Shown piece after piece: positions 30,752 to 40,691 of a stretch of DNA of 64,000 bases (the stretch's first letter is position 1; the number at the start of each line of letters is the position of its first letter). The position numbers and the translations under genes were made by a program. Below the pieces are notes generated by a model. It was not told the origin of the DNA. It worked only from the letters and a program-made list of their open reading frames with translations, and did no database searches. The DNA comes from Microbacterium lushaniae (GTDB lineage: Bacteria; Actinomycetota; Actinomycetes; Actinomycetales; Microbacteriaceae): positions 1,240,001-1,304,000 of the forward strand of contig NZ_CP044232.1 of NCBI RefSeq assembly GCF_008727775.1. Reading direction: 5' to 3'.

Positions 30752-32428
30752 ATGCCCACGAACGTCTACGATCCGCCTGCGCTGGTCCCCGGTACGCTGC
30801 GGGTCACGCCCCTGGGCGGACTCGGCGAGGTCGGCCGCAACATGACCGTGTTCGAGTACGAGGGCAAGCTCCTCGTCGTCGACTGCGGCGTGCTGTTCCC
30901 CGAGGAGCACCAGCCCGGTGTCGACCTGATCCTCCCCGACTTCGAGCCGATCAAGCACCGCCTCGACGACATCGTCGGCGTCGTGCTGACCCACGGGCAC
31001 GAAGACCACATCGGCGCCGTGCCGTACCTGCTCAAGCTCAAGCGCGACATCCCGATCCTCGGTTCGGGTCTGACCCTCGCGCTCACCGAGGCCAAGCTCA
31101 AGGAGCACAGGGTCAAGCCCTACACGCTCACCGTGGCCGAAGGGCAGCGGGAGAAGGTCGGCCCGTTCGACCTCGAGTTCATCGCCGTGAACCACTCCAT
31201 CCCCGACGCGCTGGCCGTGGCCATCCGCACGCCCGCGGGCATGGTCCTGGCCACCGGCGACTTCAAGATGGACCAGCTGCCGCTGGACGGCCGCATCACC
31301 GACCTGCGCGCCTTCGCGCGTCTGGGTGAGGAGGGCGTCGACCTGTTCCTGGTCGACTCCACCAACGCCGACGTGCCGGGCTTCACGCCCACCGAGCGCA
31401 GCATCGGCCCCGTCCTCGAGCAGGTCATCGGCCAGGCGCCCCGCCGCGTCATCGTCGCCAGCTTCGCCAGCCACGTGCACCGGGTCCAGCAGGTCCTGGA
31501 TGCGGCGGCCGCGCACGGGCGGCGCGTGGCGCTGCTGGGTCGCAGCATGGTGCGCAACATGACCATCGCGGAGGAGCTCGGCTACCTGAACGTCCCCGAA
31601 GGTGTCCTGATCGATTACAAGAAGGCCCGCGACCTCCCCGAGGACCGGATCGTCTACATGTCGACCGGGTCGCAGGGGGAGCCGATGGCGGTGCTCTCGC
31701 GCATGGCCAATCTCGACCATGAGATCGAGCCGGGCCCCGGCGACACGGTGATCCTCGCCTCCAGCCTCATCCCCGGCAACGAGAACGCCGTGTACCGCGT
31801 CATCGACGGGCTCACCAAGCTCGGGGCCACCGTCGTGCACAAGGGCAACGCCAAGGTGCACGTGTCCGGTCACGCCGCCGCCGGTGAGCTGCTGTACTGC
31901 TACAACATCCTCAAGCCCGCCAATGTGCTCCCCGTCCACGGGGAGTACCGGCACCTCATGGCCAACGCGCGCCTCGCGCAGGAGACCGGCATCCCCGCCG
32001 AGCGCACCATCCTGGGCGAGAACGGCACCGTCGTGGATCTGCGCGACGGGCGCGCCGAGGTGGTCGGTCAGCTCGACCTCGGCTTCGTGTACGTCGACGG
32101 CTCCTCGGTGGGGGAGATCACCGAGGCCGATCTCAAGGACCGACGCATCCTCGGCGAGGAGGGGTTCATCTCCGTCATCGTCGTGATCGACGCCGCCACC
32201 GGAGCGATCATCACCGGGCCCGAGATCCACGCGCGCGGCATCGCGGAGGACGCGGGGGTCTTCGAGAGCGTCAAGCCCAAGATCGCCGCCGCCCTCGCCG
32301 AGGCCGCGCGATCGGGCACGCGCGACAGTCACGCGATGTCGCAGGTCGTGCGCCGCACGATCGGTCGCTGGGTCAACCAGACGCTGCGCCGGCGCCCCAT
32401 GATCGTGCCGCTGGTGATCGAGGCGTAA
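30752..32428 (+). CDS. rnj: Ribonuclease J
   Basis: A 558-residue metallo-beta-lactamase-fold ribonuclease with 5'-3' exonuclease and endonuclease activity. The zinc motif is [16 protein letters not shown] near residue 77; ATGDFKMDQ, the beta-CASP block ([29 protein letters not shown]) and the second zinc site [22 protein letters not shown] complete the core. Start: ATG 30,752 after GAGGAGG. An in-frame ATG at 30,719 lacks a ribosome site. Together with pnp it gives the window two of the main mRNA-decay enzymes. Confidence 0.95.
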   Translation: MPTNVYDPPALVPGTLRVTPLGGLGEVGRNMTVFEYEGKLLVVDCGVLFPEEHQPGVDLILPDFEPIKHRLDDIVGVVLTHGHEDHIGAVPYLLKLKRDIPILGSGLTLALTEAKLKEHRVKPYTLTVAEGQREKVGPFDLEFIAVNHSIPDALAVAIRTPAGMVLATGDFKMDQLPLDGRITDLRAFARLGEEGVDLFLVDSTNADVPGFTPTERSIGPVLEQVIGQAPRRVIVASFASHVHRVQQVLDAAAAHGRRVALLGRSMVRNMTIAEELGYLNVPEGVLIDYKKARDLPEDRIVYMSTGSQGEPMAVLSRMANLDHEIEPGPGDTVILASSLIPGNENAVYRVIDGLTKLGATVVHKGNAKVHVSGHAAAGELLYCYNILKPANVLPVHGEYRHLMANARLAQETGIPAERTILGENGTVVDLRDGRAEVVGQLDLGFVYVDGSSVGEITEADLKDRRILGEEGFISVIVVIDAATGAIITGPEIHARGIAEDAGVFESVKPKIAAALAEAARSGTRDSHAMSQVVRRTIGRWVNQTLRRRPMIVPLVIEA

Positions 32429-32430
32429 CC

Positions 32431-32922
32431 ATGCCCGCCACGCCTGTCCGCGCGGCCCGTCAGGCGGACGGGGCCTTCCTCGCGGACATGGTCGTGGAAG
32501 CGGCCAACTGGCGCCCGGGCACCCACCGCCCGCGCCACCAGGTGCTCGCCGGGGAGGACTACCTGCGCTACCTCGCCGGCTGGATGCGGCCGGGCGACGC
32601 CGGCGTGATCGCCGAGTCGCCCGGGGGAGAGCCGGTGGGCGCAGCGTGGTACCGCATGTTCCCGCGCACCGAGCCGGGCTTCGCGTACGTCGGAACGGGC
32701 GTGCCCGAGCTCATCATCGGAGTGCGTCCGCTGTGGCGCTCGCACGGGGTCGGCCGCATCCTGATCCAGGCGCTGTGCGAGCACGCGCGCGCCGAGGGCT
32801 ACGGCCGCATCAGCCTCAGCGTCGAGCGCGGCAACTTCGCCTCGACGCTGTACCGCTCCGAGGGGTTCGCCGTCACGCGTGCGGGGATCGGCCGCGACAC
32901 GATGGTCAAGCGGCTGCCCTGA
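32431..32922 (+). CDS. GNAT-family N-acetyltransferase
   Basis: A 163-residue acetyltransferase beginning 2 nt after the rnj stop, so translated from the same mRNA. The acetyl-CoA loop is [21 protein letters not shown] and the end [22 protein letters not shown] is the usual GNAT finish. The substrate is unknown. The start lacks a strong ribosome-binding site and probably depends on coupling to rnj. Confidence 0.82.
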   Translation: MPATPVRAARQADGAFLADMVVEAANWRPGTHRPRHQVLAGEDYLRYLAGWMRPGDAGVIAESPGGEPVGAAWYRMFPRTEPGFAYVGTGVPELIIGVRPLWRSHGVGRILIQALCEHARAEGYGRISLSVERGNFASTLYRSEGFAVTRAGIGRDTMVKRLP

Positions 32923-32975
32923 GGCGGCGTCGCCGCAATCCCGCGTCAATCCGGGGAAACGTCGGCCACCGCGCC

Positions 32976-32981
32976 TACCGT
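32976..32981 (+). promoter_or_regulatory. -10 element, leaderless promoter of ftsK
   Basis: TACCGT, 6 nt, then ATG 32,988. Confidence 0.5.
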
Positions 32982-32987
32982 GGGAGT

Positions 32988-35666
32988 ATGCCCCGCAGTT
33001 CCACGACGACCGGCGCCCGCGCGTCCGCAAAGGGTGGCGCGCGCAAGCCGGCCCCCGCCCCGAAACGCTATGTCGGCGAGCCGGAGAAACCGCCGGTCAT
33101 CGTCCGCGCGTGGCTGGGGCTGGCGCACGCGGTGGGCGGCATGTTCCGCGCGTTCGGGCCCGAGACCCTGGAGAAGGATCAGCGCCGCGACGGCTTCCCG
33201 CTCCTGCTCGTCCTCCTCGCCGCCGCCGGGGCCGTGGTGGAGTGGTTCCTCATCGGCACCGATGTCGCGCCCCTGATCAGCGCCTACAGCGTCGGGGGAC
33301 TGATCGGCCGCGAGGCGTTCGTCTTCCCCGTGCTGCTGCTCCTGCTGGCGGGCTGGCTGTTCCGGCATCCGTCCTCCGTGCACGACAACGGCCGGATCGG
33401 CATCGGCTTCGCGCTGTTCGTCGTGACCGTGGCCGGGTTCTGCCACGTCATCGCCGACCGTCCGCAGCCCAGCGCCGGCCTGCCGGCGCTGAGCACCGCG
33501 GGCGGGCTCTTCGGCTGGATGGTGGGGGAGCCGCTGGCGATGCTCATCACACCGGTGGGCGCCTACATCGTGCTCGCCCTCGTCGCGGTGCTCAGCATCC
33601 TGATCCTCACCAAGACCCCGCCGAACCGCATCGGTCAGCGCCTGGGCGACCTGTACGACTGGCTCTTCGGCGCCGACCCGGCCGAGCGCGCGGCCCGCGC
33701 CGAGCAGCGCAGGGCGGATGCCGCGGCGCCCGCCGCGGCGGAGGACGACGACGAGCCGGGGCTGCCGTGGTGGCGGCGGAACAAATCCGGGCGCGAGCAG
33801 GACGCCGACGGTTCGCTGGGATCGCAGGACCTCACCCAGCTGCTGTCGCCGGGCACGGTGGAGGGCGGCTTCGAGCAGGTCTTCCCCGCGCCGCCGCCCG
33901 CCCCCCCGGCACCGCCCGTTCCCGCTCCCGACGCGCTCACCGAGGTGTTCGATCCGGCCGCCCTCGCCGGCGCCGCAGCGGGCAGGACCGCGCTGCGCGA
34001 CGACGCGCCCGACCCCGCCACCGAGGAGCTGCCCGGCATCTCGGGCCTCGGCGGCGACAGCCAGGGTCTTCCCCCCGCCGCCAACTACCGCCTGCCCTCG
34101 GTCGCGGCGCTCGCGGCCGGCACGCCGCACAAGGACCGGTCGCCGGCGAACGACGCGGTCGTCGCGGCTGTGGAGAGCGTGCTGTCGCAGTTCAACGTCG
34201 ACGCCCGCGTCACGGGGTTCTCTCGGGGGCCGACCGTCACGCAGTACGAGATCTCGCTCGGCCCGGGCGTGAAGGTCGAGCGCATCACGGCGCTCACGAA
34301 CAACATCGCCTATGCCGTCGCATCCAACGAGGTGCGCATCCTCGCCCCGATCCCCGGCAAGAGCGCGATCGGGGTCGAGATCCCCAACACCGACCGCGAG
34401 ATCGTCACGCTGGGTGACGTCCTGCGCTCGCCGGTGGCCGCGGCATCCACGCACCCCATGACCATCGGCGTCGGCAAGGACGTCGGCGGCGGCTATGTGG
34501 TGGCGAACCTCGCGAAGATGCCCCACCTGCTCGTGGCCGGTTCCACCGGCTCCGGCAAGTCGAGCTTCGTGAACTCGATGATCACGAGCCTGCTCATGCG
34601 CGCCAAGCCGTCGGAAGTGCGGATGGTGCTGGTGGACCCCAAGCGCGTGGAACTCACCGCCTACGCCGGCGTGCCGCACCTCATCACGCCCATCATCACG
34701 AACCCCAAGAAGGCCGCCGAGGCGCTGCAGTGGGTCGTGAAGGAGATGGACATGCGGTACGACGACCTCGCGTCGTTCGGATTCCGCCACATCGACGACT
34801 TCAACAAGGCCGTGGTGGCGGGGGAGTTGCAGCTCCCCGCCGGCAGCGAGCGTGTCCTCAAGCCGTATCCGTACCTCCTGGTCGTCGTCGATGAGCTCGC
34901 CGACCTGATGATGGTCGCCCCGCGCGACGTCGAGGACTCCATCGTGCGCATCACGCAGCTGGCCCGCGCCAGCGGCATCCACCTCGTGCTCGCCACCCAG
35001 CGACCATCGGTCGACGTGGTGACCGGACTGATCAAGGCCAACGTGCCGTCGCGTCTCGCGTTCGCCGTGACGAGCGTCACCGACTCCCGCGTCATCCTCG
35101 ACCAGCCCGGTGCGGATCGCCTCATCGGACAGGGCGACGCCCTGTTCCTGCCGATGGGCGCCAACAAGTCGCTGCGCGTGCAGGGCGCGTGGGTCAGCGA
35201 GTCGGAGATCGAGAAGGTCGTCGCCCACGTCACCCAGCAGGCGCGGCCGGAGTACCGCTCCGATGTCGCCGTCGCGGCGGAGAAGAAGGAGATCGACGCC
35301 GACATCGGCGACGACCTCGAACTCCTGCTGGCGGCGGCCGAACTGGTGGTCTCGACGCAGTTCGGCTCGACGTCCATGCTCCAGCGGAAGCTGCGCGTGG
35401 GCTTCGCCAAGGCCGGCCGGCTCATGGACCTCCTGGAGTCGCGCGAGATCGTGGGTCCGTCGGAGGGATCGAAGGCACGCGATGTCCTCGTGACCGCAGA
35501 GCAGCTCCCCTCCGTGCTGGCGAAGCTGCGCGGCGACGACGTCCCCGAGACGGCAGGGTCCGATCCCTACGGCGGCGACCCGGTCGAGGCGCAGTTCGCG
35601 GGCCTGCCGGTCGTCGACGAGGACGACGACGGCGAAGACGCGTGGCAGCTGACGGGGCGCGACTGA
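32988..35666 (+). CDS. ftsK: FtsK/SpoIIIE DNA translocase
   Basis: An 892-residue septal DNA pump that clears the chromosome from the closing division site. Residues about 65-210 hold four predicted transmembrane helices, then comes a Pro/Ala-rich linker (to about 370), the motor, and a C-terminal winged-helix gamma domain ([30 protein letters not shown]). Walker A is GSTGSGKS at about 518-525 and Walker B is [14 protein letters not shown]. The sequence is shorter than E. coli FtsK because the linker is short. ATG 32,988 is leaderless, and the stop overlaps the pgsA start by one base. Confidence 0.96.
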   Translation: MPRSSTTTGARASAKGGARKPAPAPKRYVGEPEKPPVIVRAWLGLAHAVGGMFRAFGPETLEKDQRRDGFPLLLVLLAAAGAVVEWFLIGTDVAPLISAYSVGGLIGREAFVFPVLLLLLAGWLFRHPSSVHDNGRIGIGFALFVVTVAGFCHVIADRPQPSAGLPALSTAGGLFGWMVGEPLAMLITPVGAYIVLALVAVLSILILTKTPPNRIGQRLGDLYDWLFGADPAERAARAEQRRADAAAPAAAEDDDEPGLPWWRRNKSGREQDADGSLGSQDLTQLLSPGTVEGGFEQVFPAPPPAPPAPPVPAPDALTEVFDPAALAGAAAGRTALRDDAPDPATEELPGISGLGGDSQGLPPAANYRLPSVAALAAGTPHKDRSPANDAVVAAVESVLSQFNVDARVTGFSRGPTVTQYEISLGPGVKVERITALTNNIAYAVASNEVRILAPIPGKSAIGVEIPNTDREIVTLGDVLRSPVAAASTHPMTIGVGKDVGGGYVVANLAKMPHLLVAGSTGSGKSSFVNSMITSLLMRAKPSEVRMVLVDPKRVELTAYAGVPHLITPIITNPKKAAEALQWVVKEMDMRYDDLASFGFRHIDDFNKAVVAGELQLPAGSERVLKPYPYLLVVVDELADLMMVAPRDVEDSIVRITQLARASGIHLVLATQRPSVDVVTGLIKANVPSRLAFAVTSVTDSRVILDQPGADRLIGQGDALFLPMGANKSLRVQGAWVSESEIEKVVAHVTQQARPEYRSDVAVAAEKKEIDADIGDDLELLLAAAELVVSTQFGSTSMLQRKLRVGFAKAGRLMDLLESREIVGPSEGSKARDVLVTAEQLPSVLAKLRGDDVPETAGSDPYGGDPVEAQFAGLPVVDEDDDGEDAWQLTGRD

Positions 35667-36253
35667 TGGCCGTTCCCCGGCAGCTGCCGAATGCGATCAC
35701 GATCGTCCGCATCCTGTGCGCACCGGTCTTCCTGTGGATGCTGCTGGCCGACGGCGGCGCGGACGGACCGCTCAGGTGGTGGGCGGCGGTGCTGTTCATC
35801 GTCGCGATCGGCACCGACGGCATCGACGGCTACCTCGCGCGTCGCCACGACATCGTCACCGACCTCGGCAAGCTCCTGGATCCCATCGCCGACAAGGCGC
35901 TCACCGGCGTGGCCTTCGTGGGGCTGTCGATCCTGGGCGAGCTGCCGTGGTGGGTCACGATCGTCGTGCTGGTGCGCGAAGTGGGCATCACGGTGTACCG
36001 CTTCATCGTGGTGAGCGACCACGTGCTGGCAGCGGCGTGGATGGGCAAGCTCAAGACCGTCGCGCAGGCCGTCGCCCTCTCCCTCGCGCTCACGCCGCTG
36101 GCGACCCTGATCGACAGCCTGGTGTGGGCCGGCGCGGTGTGGTGGGTGAACGTCGTGACGATGACCATCGCGGTGGTCCTCACGATCGCCAGCGGCATCG
36201 ACTACATCGTCACCGAGGTGCGAGCGGCCCGTTCCCGCAGGACCGCGTCGTGA
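35666..36253 (+). CDS. pgsA: CDP-diacylglycerol-glycerol-3-phosphate 3-phosphatidyltransferase
   Basis: A 195-residue membrane enzyme making phosphatidylglycerol phosphate. The CDP-alcohol phosphotransferase signature (D-x2-D-G-x2-A-R-x8-G-x3-D-x3-D) reads DGIDGYLARRHD then LGKLLDPIADK near residues 52-80. Six helices are predicted. The start overlaps the ftsK stop (TGATG) and its own stop overlaps the cinA start, so ftsK-pgsA-cinA form one translation unit. Confidence 0.93.
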   Translation: MAVPRQLPNAITIVRILCAPVFLWMLLADGGADGPLRWWAAVLFIVAIGTDGIDGYLARRHDIVTDLGKLLDPIADKALTGVAFVGLSILGELPWWVTIVVLVREVGITVYRFIVVSDHVLAAAWMGKLKTVAQAVALSLALTPLATLIDSLVWAGAVWWVNVVTMTIAVVLTIASGIDYIVTEVRAARSRRTAS

Positions 36254-36774
36254 TGGAGCTCCCCGAAGAGCTCGAGCAGACACTGGCCAGCAACCCTCGC
36301 GAGAGCGCCGCCACCCTGGTGGAGCGCCTCGCCGAACTCGGCTGGTCGATCGCGGTGGCAGAGTCGCTCACCGGGGGACTCGTGGTCTCCTCGCTCGTGG
36401 CCGTGCCGGGCGCCTCGCGGGTCGTCCGCGGCGGCGTCGTGGCGTACGCCACCGATATCAAGCAGACGGTGCTGGGCGTGGACGCCGCCCTCCTCGAGGC
36501 GCACGGGGCGGTGCATCCCCGCGTGGCACGGCAGATGGCCAAGGGTGTGCGCGAGGTGCTCGGTCACGGCGGCGTCGCGGCGGAGGTGGGGATCGCGACG
36601 ACGGGGATCGCCGGTCCGGAATCTCCCGACGGCCAGCCCGTGGGCACGGTGCACATCGCGGTCTCCACCCCGCTGGGCACGCGCGTGGACTCGCTCGTGC
36701 TCAGCGGCGACCGCGACGCCATCCGCGCGGAGGCAGCACGGATCGCGGTCCGTCGTGCCCTGGTGGCGCTGTGA
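36253..36774 (+). CDS. pncC: CinA C-terminal domain protein (nicotinamide-nucleotide amidase)
   Basis: A 173-residue stand-alone CinA C-terminal domain. The motifs VAESLTGGLVVSSLVAVPGAS, GGVVAYATDIKQTVLGV and IATTGIAGPESPDGQPVGTVHIA are those of NMN deamidases, which return nicotinamide mononucleotide to NAD synthesis. The N-terminal molybdopterin-binding-like domain of long CinA is absent, as usual in this group. It is often found before recA; here clgR and a DUF3046 gene lie between. Confidence 0.9.
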   Translation: MELPEELEQTLASNPRESAATLVERLAELGWSIAVAESLTGGLVVSSLVAVPGASRVVRGGVVAYATDIKQTVLGVDAALLEAHGAVHPRVARQMAKGVREVLGHGGVAAEVGIATTGIAGPESPDGQPVGTVHIAVSTPLGTRVDSLVLSGDRDAIRAEAARIAVRRALVAL

Positions 36775-36820
36775 TCGGCGTTCCAGGCAGGGGAATAAGG
36801 CCTGTTTCCAGGCGGTTACA

Positions 36821-36835
36821 TTGGGGGATTCCCAA
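36821..36835. promoter_or_regulatory. Operator-like palindrome upstream of clgR
   Basis: TTGGG-N5-CCCAA, 22-36 bp before the clgR -10, so it overlaps the likely -35 region. No factor is identified; ClgR autoregulation would be a natural test. Confidence 0.35.
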
Positions 36836-36856
36836 CCTTTCCCCAGCGCGCGGGTT

Positions 36857-36862
36857 TAGATT
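36857..36862 (+). promoter_or_regulatory. -10 element of clgR
   Basis: TAGATT about 70 nt before the ClgR start. Confidence 0.4.
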
Positions 36863-36930
36863 GGCACCACTGGGTGTTGTACCGTTGTCCACCCGGGAAC
36901 GGCGGAGTCGAGCGTGAGGAGGGGCAAGAA

Positions 36931-37239
36931 ATGATCCTGGTACGTCAAGAGATCGGCGAAGTCCTGCGCGAGCTCCGCCAGCAGAAGGGTCGCACCCTCC
37001 GGCAGGTGGCCAGCCGCGCGAGCGTGGCGCTGGGCTACCTGAGCGAGGTCGAGCGCGGTCAGAAGGAAGCCTCGAGCGAGATCCTGGCCGCGGTGGCGGA
37101 AGCGCTCGACGTGCCCATCTCGGTCATCATGCGCGAAGTCGGCGACCGGCTGTCCGTGCTCGAAGGCCTGCAGGCCTTCCCCGACGTCGTCCCCGACGAT
37201 CTGGTGGCATCGGTCGAGCCCGAGCTGTCGCTGCGCTGA
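36931..37239 (+). CDS. clgR: ClgR-like XRE-family transcription regulator
   Basis: A 102-residue regulator with a Cro/C1-type helix-turn-helix at about residues 10-65: IGEVLRELRQQKGRTLRQVASRASVALGYLSEVERGQKEASSEILAAVAEAL. Its position between cinA and recA and its sequence match ClgR of Corynebacterium, Streptomyces and mycobacteria, an activator of clp protease and stress genes that is itself a Clp substrate. ATG 36,931 follows GAGGAGGGG; an in-frame GTG at 36,874 would add 19 residues. The C-terminus SLR is hydrophobic-basic, not the classic AA ending. Confidence 0.85.
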   Translation: MILVRQEIGEVLRELRQQKGRTLRQVASRASVALGYLSEVERGQKEASSEILAAVAEALDVPISVIMREVGDRLSVLEGLQAFPDVVPDDLVASVEPELSLR

Positions 37240-37266
37240 TCAGCCGACTCGATCTGGAACACCTTC

Positions 37267-37491
37267 GTGCGTAGATCCGAGTTCGATCGTGCCGTCTCCG
37301 ACGAATTCGGTGCGCGCGGGGCGTCGCTCGTGAGCGACCTCGTCCTCTCCGCCATCGGCGGGCGCACGGCGGAAGAAGCGCTCGCGGCCGGTGTGCCGCC
37401 GCGCGAGGTCTGGCTCGCGCTGTGCGAGGAGACCGACGTGCCGCCTTCGCGGCGCTACGGGGCCGGCCGCCTCGAGCCGAAGCGCAGCTGA
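37267..37491 (+). CDS. DUF3046 family protein
   Basis: A 74-residue soluble protein starting at GTG 37,267. The sequence [55 protein letters not shown] matches DUF3046, an actinobacterial family nearly always found immediately upstream of recA. Function unknown. It lies 27 nt after clgR and is probably co-transcribed with it. Confidence 0.85.
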   Translation: MRRSEFDRAVSDEFGARGASLVSDLVLSAIGGRTAEEALAAGVPPREVWLALCEETDVPPSRRYGAGRLEPKRS

Positions 37492-37546
37492 CCCCGGCGT
37501 CTGCGAGACGCGGTCCGGCACCGAGGGGACGATTCCCGGCGTGTCA

Positions 37547-37562
37547 TCGAAGATGTGTTCGA
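37547..37562. promoter_or_regulatory. LexA-type SOS box of recA
   Basis: TCGAAG-ATGT-GTTCGA, one change from the actinobacterial consensus TCGAAC-N4-GTTCGA. It sits over the expected -35 position of the TAGGCT promoter at 37,571. Confidence 0.8.
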
Positions 37563-37570
37563 TCCGAGCG

Positions 37571-37576
37571 TAGGCT
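37571..37576 (+). promoter_or_regulatory. -10 element of recA
   Basis: TAGGCT, 8 nt downstream of the LexA box. It predicts a recA leader of about 178 nt. A second hexamer, TAGCGT, lies near 37,652 and could be a LexA-independent promoter. Confidence 0.5.
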
Positions 37577-37760
37577 CCTGCACAGCAGGTGTCGCGAAAG
37601 CGTCTGTCCCCGCCACGAGGGGAATCCGCCGCAATGTCGGAACCCCCGCCTAGCGTGGACAGCGTCGAATGACACCACACGCCTTGTCGCAGCATCCCGT
37701 CCGCCGGGTGGGAGCGCGTCAGCCTACAGGCGACGGACCACGCACCAGAAGGAGCACACC

Positions 37761-38807
<1,047 letters not shown>

Positions 38808-38808
38808 C

Positions 38809-39447
38809 ATGCCGGCATTCGACGGGGGCGAGGACGACCGCCTCGCCCCCGTGACCCCCCTGTTCGGCGCGCAGCCCGACGCGGCCGCGTGGCATCCGGC
38901 GTGGCGGAGCGACGAGCAGACGGAGCCGGAGACGACGCGTGCGTCCGAGCCCGCATCCGATGCCGTCGCCGACGCGGAGCGCGCGCTCCTGCGCCGCCTG
39001 CGCGCCCGGCAGCTGTCGGTCTCCGAGGCGCGGTCGTTCCTGCTCACGGGAACCTCCCTGGAGCGCCCGCAGGTGGACGAGCTGATCGAGGAGTTCGGTC
39101 GCCGCGGGTATCTCGACGACGCGGTGCTGGCGGAGCAGCTGATCCACGCCGCGACGCAGCGGAAGGGCCAGGGGCGACGGGCGATCGCCCAGGCGCTGTC
39201 GGCGCGAGGCGTCCCTCGCGACGTGTCGGATGCTGCGCTGGGCGAGCTTCCCGACGACGACGCCGAGCGCGCCCTCGAGTTCGCCCGCACCAAGGCGCGC
39301 CAGCTCGGCCGGTACGACGACGACACGGCGCTGCGCCGGCTGATGGGCCAACTGGCCCGGCGCGGCTACCCCGGGTCGGTCGCCGCGACGGCGGCGCGCG
39401 CGGCCCTGGCGGAGAACCGGTCCGGCGGCGGGGTGCGATTCCGCTAA
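38809..39447 (+). CDS. recX: Regulatory protein RecX
   Basis: A 212-residue RecA modulator. The first 70 residues are a poorly conserved acidic head; then come three helical repeats typical of RecX: AERALLRRLRARQLSVSEARSFL, VDELIEEFGRRGYLDDAVLAEQLI...GRRAIAQALSARGV, and ALEFARTKARQLGRYDDDTALRRLMGQLARRGYPG. It caps RecA filaments and limits strand exchange. Coupled to recA by a 1-nt gap. Confidence 0.93.
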   Translation: MPAFDGGEDDRLAPVTPLFGAQPDAAAWHPAWRSDEQTEPETTRASEPASDAVADAERALLRRLRARQLSVSEARSFLLTGTSLERPQVDELIEEFGRRGYLDDAVLAEQLIHAATQRKGQGRRAIAQALSARGVPRDVSDAALGELPDDDAERALEFARTKARQLGRYDDDTALRRLMGQLARRGYPGSVAATAARAALAENRSGGGVRFR

Positions 39448-39476
39448 CGGGTTCGGGGGCGCCGCGCCGCGGGCTC

Positions 39477-39482
39477 TATGCT
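39477..39482 (+). promoter_or_regulatory. -10 element, leaderless promoter of the anchored hydrolase
   Basis: TATGCT, 7 nt, then GTG 39,490. The alternative ATG at 39,478 lies inside the hexamer and so cannot be on this transcript. Confidence 0.45.
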
Positions 39483-39489
39483 CGGCGAT

Positions 39490-40635
39490 GTGGCCCGCTC
39501 GCACCGCTCGCACCGTCGCCGGTGGCCCATCGTCATCGGGGTCGTCGCAGCGGTCGTGGCCACGGCCGTGGTGGTGGGCGTTCCGCTGTGGAGTGCGCAG
39601 ATCCTGCTCACCCCGCATCACAGCCTCAGCACCGCGGCCGGTACGGTCGTGGCCGTCGGCGAGGACGAGATCACCCTCACCCACACGGATGCCGGCACCC
39701 GGGAGGGTACGTACGGCCTGACGTGGTCGGACGAGAACGGCCGGATCGCGGGGGAGGCGGTCGTCGGGCCCATGCTGTGGACCGACGGCGCCACGATCAC
39801 GCGGCAGTTCCTCCCCGCCGGCGCTGTTCCCGCCGCCGGGACGAAGGTCGACCTGAACCCCAACCTGTGGACCGGCGATCCGCGCACCGCGCTCGGAATC
39901 GATTTCCAGGACGTGGACATCGAGGGGGAGCTCGGCGCGATGCCCGCGTGGCTCGTCGAAGGCGAGGGCGACACGTGGGTGCTGTTCGTGCACGGGATCG
40001 ACGGTGTGCGCCAGAGCGGCCTGCGCCCACTGGTCACCCTCGCAGACGCTGGTCTGCCCACGCTCCTGATCTCCTACCGGAACGATGCGGGGGCCCCGCC
40101 GAGCCCGAACGGGCTGATCAGCCTGGGCGAGCGCGAGTGGCGTGACCTCGAGGCAGCCGCCGACTACGCCCTCCAGCGCGGCGCGGAGAAGTTCGTGCTC
40201 TACGGCGACTCGATGGGCGGCAGCATCGTCACGCGCTTCCTGCACGAGTCGCACCATGCCGACCGTGTCGTCGGCCTGGTGCTGGATGCTCCCGTCCTCG
40301 ACTGGTCGGCGGTGATCGACGGACAGGCCGAGCGCCTGCACCTCAGCGCCCTCGCACCGCTCGTGCGTCTCGTCGTGCAATGGCGGGGCGACCTGTCGCT
40401 GACACCGCTGGACGAACTGGACCAGACGGCGGCGTTCGAGCGGCTGCCCGTCCTGCTGTTCCAGGGTCTCGCCGACCCGCTGGTCCCGCACGCCGACAGT
40501 GCCGACTTCGCCGCATCGCTGCCGAAGGCGCAGTACGTCCCGGTGCCCGGAGCGGGCCACATCCAGAGCTGGAACGTCGATCCGGAGGGCTACGCGTCGC
40601 ACCTCGAGCGGTTCCTGGAACCGTTCCTCCCGTGA
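39490..40635 (+). CDS. Membrane-anchored alpha/beta hydrolase
   Basis: A 381-residue protein with a basic N-terminus, one membrane anchor or uncleaved signal (WPIVIGVVAAVVATAVVVGV), an extracellular beta-rich part, then an alpha/beta-hydrolase domain. The nucleophile elbow is YGDSMGGSI, the acid is in GLADPLVPHAD and the base is GAGHIQSWN. LFVHGIDGVRQ supplies the oxyanion hole. It resembles bacterial membrane esterases of the YfhR/BEM46 group. GTG 39,490 is preferred over ATG 39,478 because of the promoter position. Confidence 0.78.
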   Translation: MARSHRSHRRRWPIVIGVVAAVVATAVVVGVPLWSAQILLTPHHSLSTAAGTVVAVGEDEITLTHTDAGTREGTYGLTWSDENGRIAGEAVVGPMLWTDGATITRQFLPAGAVPAAGTKVDLNPNLWTGDPRTALGIDFQDVDIEGELGAMPAWLVEGEGDTWVLFVHGIDGVRQSGLRPLVTLADAGLPTLLISYRNDAGAPPSPNGLISLGEREWRDLEAAADYALQRGAEKFVLYGDSMGGSIVTRFLHESHHADRVVGLVLDAPVLDWSAVIDGQAERLHLSALAPLVRLVVQWRGDLSLTPLDELDQTAAFERLPVLLFQGLADPLVPHADSADFAASLPKAQYVPVPGAGHIQSWNVDPEGYASHLERFLEPFLP

Positions 40636-40675
40636 CCGCCGGGGGCTGACCACCGGGGGCGCCGCCGCCCGAACG

Positions 40676-40681
40676 TAGAAT
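40676..40681 (+). promoter_or_regulatory. -10 element of miaB
   Basis: TAGAAT, 10 nt before ATG 40,692; it leaves an untranslated leader of only a few bases. Confidence 0.4.
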
Positions 40682-40691
40682 GGCTCGCATC

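Noticed and set aside
29375..32332. A 985-codon open frame on the minus strand across dapA and rnj
   Set aside because: It is an antisense shadow of high-GC genes; dapA and rnj have intact family motifs and the antisense product is low-complexity His/Asp/Gly-rich sequence.
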